From Candidatus Nanohalarchaeota archaeon (GTDB lineage Archaea > EX4484-52): 5,922 nt of DNA. Each line of letters begins with the position of its first letter. The first letter of the stretch is position 1. Position numbers and translations under genes: made by a program. The stretch spans positions 1 to 5,922 of the forward strand of contig QMVB01000058.1 in assembly GCA_003660905.1 (NCBI GenBank), written 5' to 3'. The notes beneath the pieces are model-generated. The model was not told the origin of the DNA. It saw nothing but the letters and a program-made list of their open reading frames with translations, and ran no database searches. This document shows positions 5,150 through 5,922 of this stretch, in pieces.

Positions 5150-5922
5150 ATGAAAAAATTAGTCGCGATAACCATATCTTTGCTGGCTGCACTGAGTCTT
5201 GGAATCTTAATAGGACTGCAATTGCCTACGGTTCAGGACACTGCTATAGTTCCTCAAAATGTGACAGAAAAGCCTGTTTTTGATTTGACGGCATTTACTT
5301 CAAAAAAGACAGTTCATAAAAGCGCTCTATCTCCTTTTTATGAAAATACTGTCCGGATGAAACTTCCTGCGGTAATGATAGATGGCACCGGAATAATGAC
5401 AACTGCATTGCTAAAAATAACAGAAGGAGAGGGAAATATATTTTTTAACTTCAACAATGTGCTTATTTCTCCGGACACAGAACAATCTATCAGAAACGCA
5501 ATAAATGTTGCCTCAGATGTTACGGGTGTATCAACAGGCAATCTTGATTTTTATTTTACTCTATCCAATATCAATGCGTCTATGCTTGAAGGATCAAGTG
5601 CAGGAGCTGCATTTTGCATTGCCGTAATTTCCGCCCTGGAAAATAAGTCATTGAACCATGATGTAATCCTTACAGGAAGCCTGAATCATGACGGAACAAT
5701 CGGTCTTGTATCTGGAATAAAGGAAAAAGCAATTATTGCAAGAAAAACCGGCGCAAAACTATTTTTGGTTCCATACGGTCTTTCAAAAGAGCTGAACTTT
5801 ACAGAGGAAGAATACTGCCATAAGTACGGGGATTTTGATTTCTGCCAGAATGAATATACTCCTTATTGGGTAGATTACAGCAAAGAAGCAGGCATTGAAA
5901 TAAAAGAGATAAAGACGATTCA
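5150..5922 (+). CDS. Membrane-anchored Lon-type (S16) serine protease, N-terminal part
   Basis: This is a predicted archaeal protease with a Lon-like proteolytic domain and no AAA ATPase, as in COG1750. The 257 codons visible start with a hydrophobic segment (residues 4-24) after MKK, acting as a signal peptide or membrane anchor, so the domain probably faces outward. The S16 fold covers about 66-210. Its serine motif is EGSSAG (147-152) with catalytic S150, where Lon has DGPSAG. After VILTGSLNHDGTIG (172-185), the SGIKEK motif supplies catalytic K191, so the Ser-Lys dyad is complete. C223 and C232 in a later acidic, aromatic stretch could form a disulfide if exported. The C-terminus, where relatives often carry more helical or membrane segments, is beyond the right edge. 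Start 5150 is supported by the TATA-like spacing and the clean signal-like N-terminus. Substrate and trigger are unknown. Confidence 0.88.
   Translation, partial: MKKLVAITISLLAALSLGILIGLQLPTVQDTAIVPQNVTEKPVFDLTAFTSKKTVHKSALSPFYENTVRMKLPAVMIDGTGIMTTALLKITEGEGNIFFNFNNVLISPDTEQSIRNAINVASDVTGVSTGNLDFYFTLSNINASMLEGSSAGAAFCIAVISALENKSLNHDVILTGSLNHDGTIGLVSGIKEKAIIARKTGAKLFLVPYGLSKELNFTEEEYCHKYGDFDFCQNEYTPYWVDYSKEAGIEIKEIKTI

Overview
The window is AT-rich and looks archaeal. The marks are an EF-1A (aEF1A) rather than an EF-Tu, a CpaF/TadA-type (VirB11/ArlI-like) ATPase with archaeal sequence features, a membrane-anchored Lon-type (S16) protease of the archaeal COG1750 kind, a class II tRNA-Leu with no encoded CCA, TATA-like boxes about 25 bases before start codons, and oligo-T terminators. 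The phylum cannot be fixed from this much sequence. A DPANN-like lineage is possible, but this is only an impression from the small AT-rich style.

Layout, left to right. Bases 1-961 hold the first 320 codons of isoleucyl-tRNA synthetase (ileS) on the minus strand. Bases 962-1282 are a divergent AT-rich promoter region. Bases 1283-3190 encode the type IV pilus/secretion ATPase. Ten bases later comes tRNA-Leu(CAA), 3201-3283. Bases 3284-3769 hold no credible protein gene but several perfect inverted repeats. Short segments there, in the right order, recall the conserved regions of RNase P RNA, so a divergent RNase P RNA is proposed at low to moderate confidence. EF-1A follows (preferred start 3782), then three oligo-T tracts, then the N-terminal 257 codons of the S16 protease, which run off the right edge.

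Three of the genes belong to translation: IleRS charges tRNA, tRNA-Leu reads UUG, and EF-1A delivers aminoacyl-tRNA. If the RNase P proposal is right, tRNA 5' maturation is encoded here too. The pilus ATPase and the membrane protease act at the cell envelope and have no visible partner genes in the window. IleS, the ATPase and the protease have TATA-like boxes placed for leaderless transcripts. EF-1A instead has a short leader with a GGTGA ribosome-binding site.
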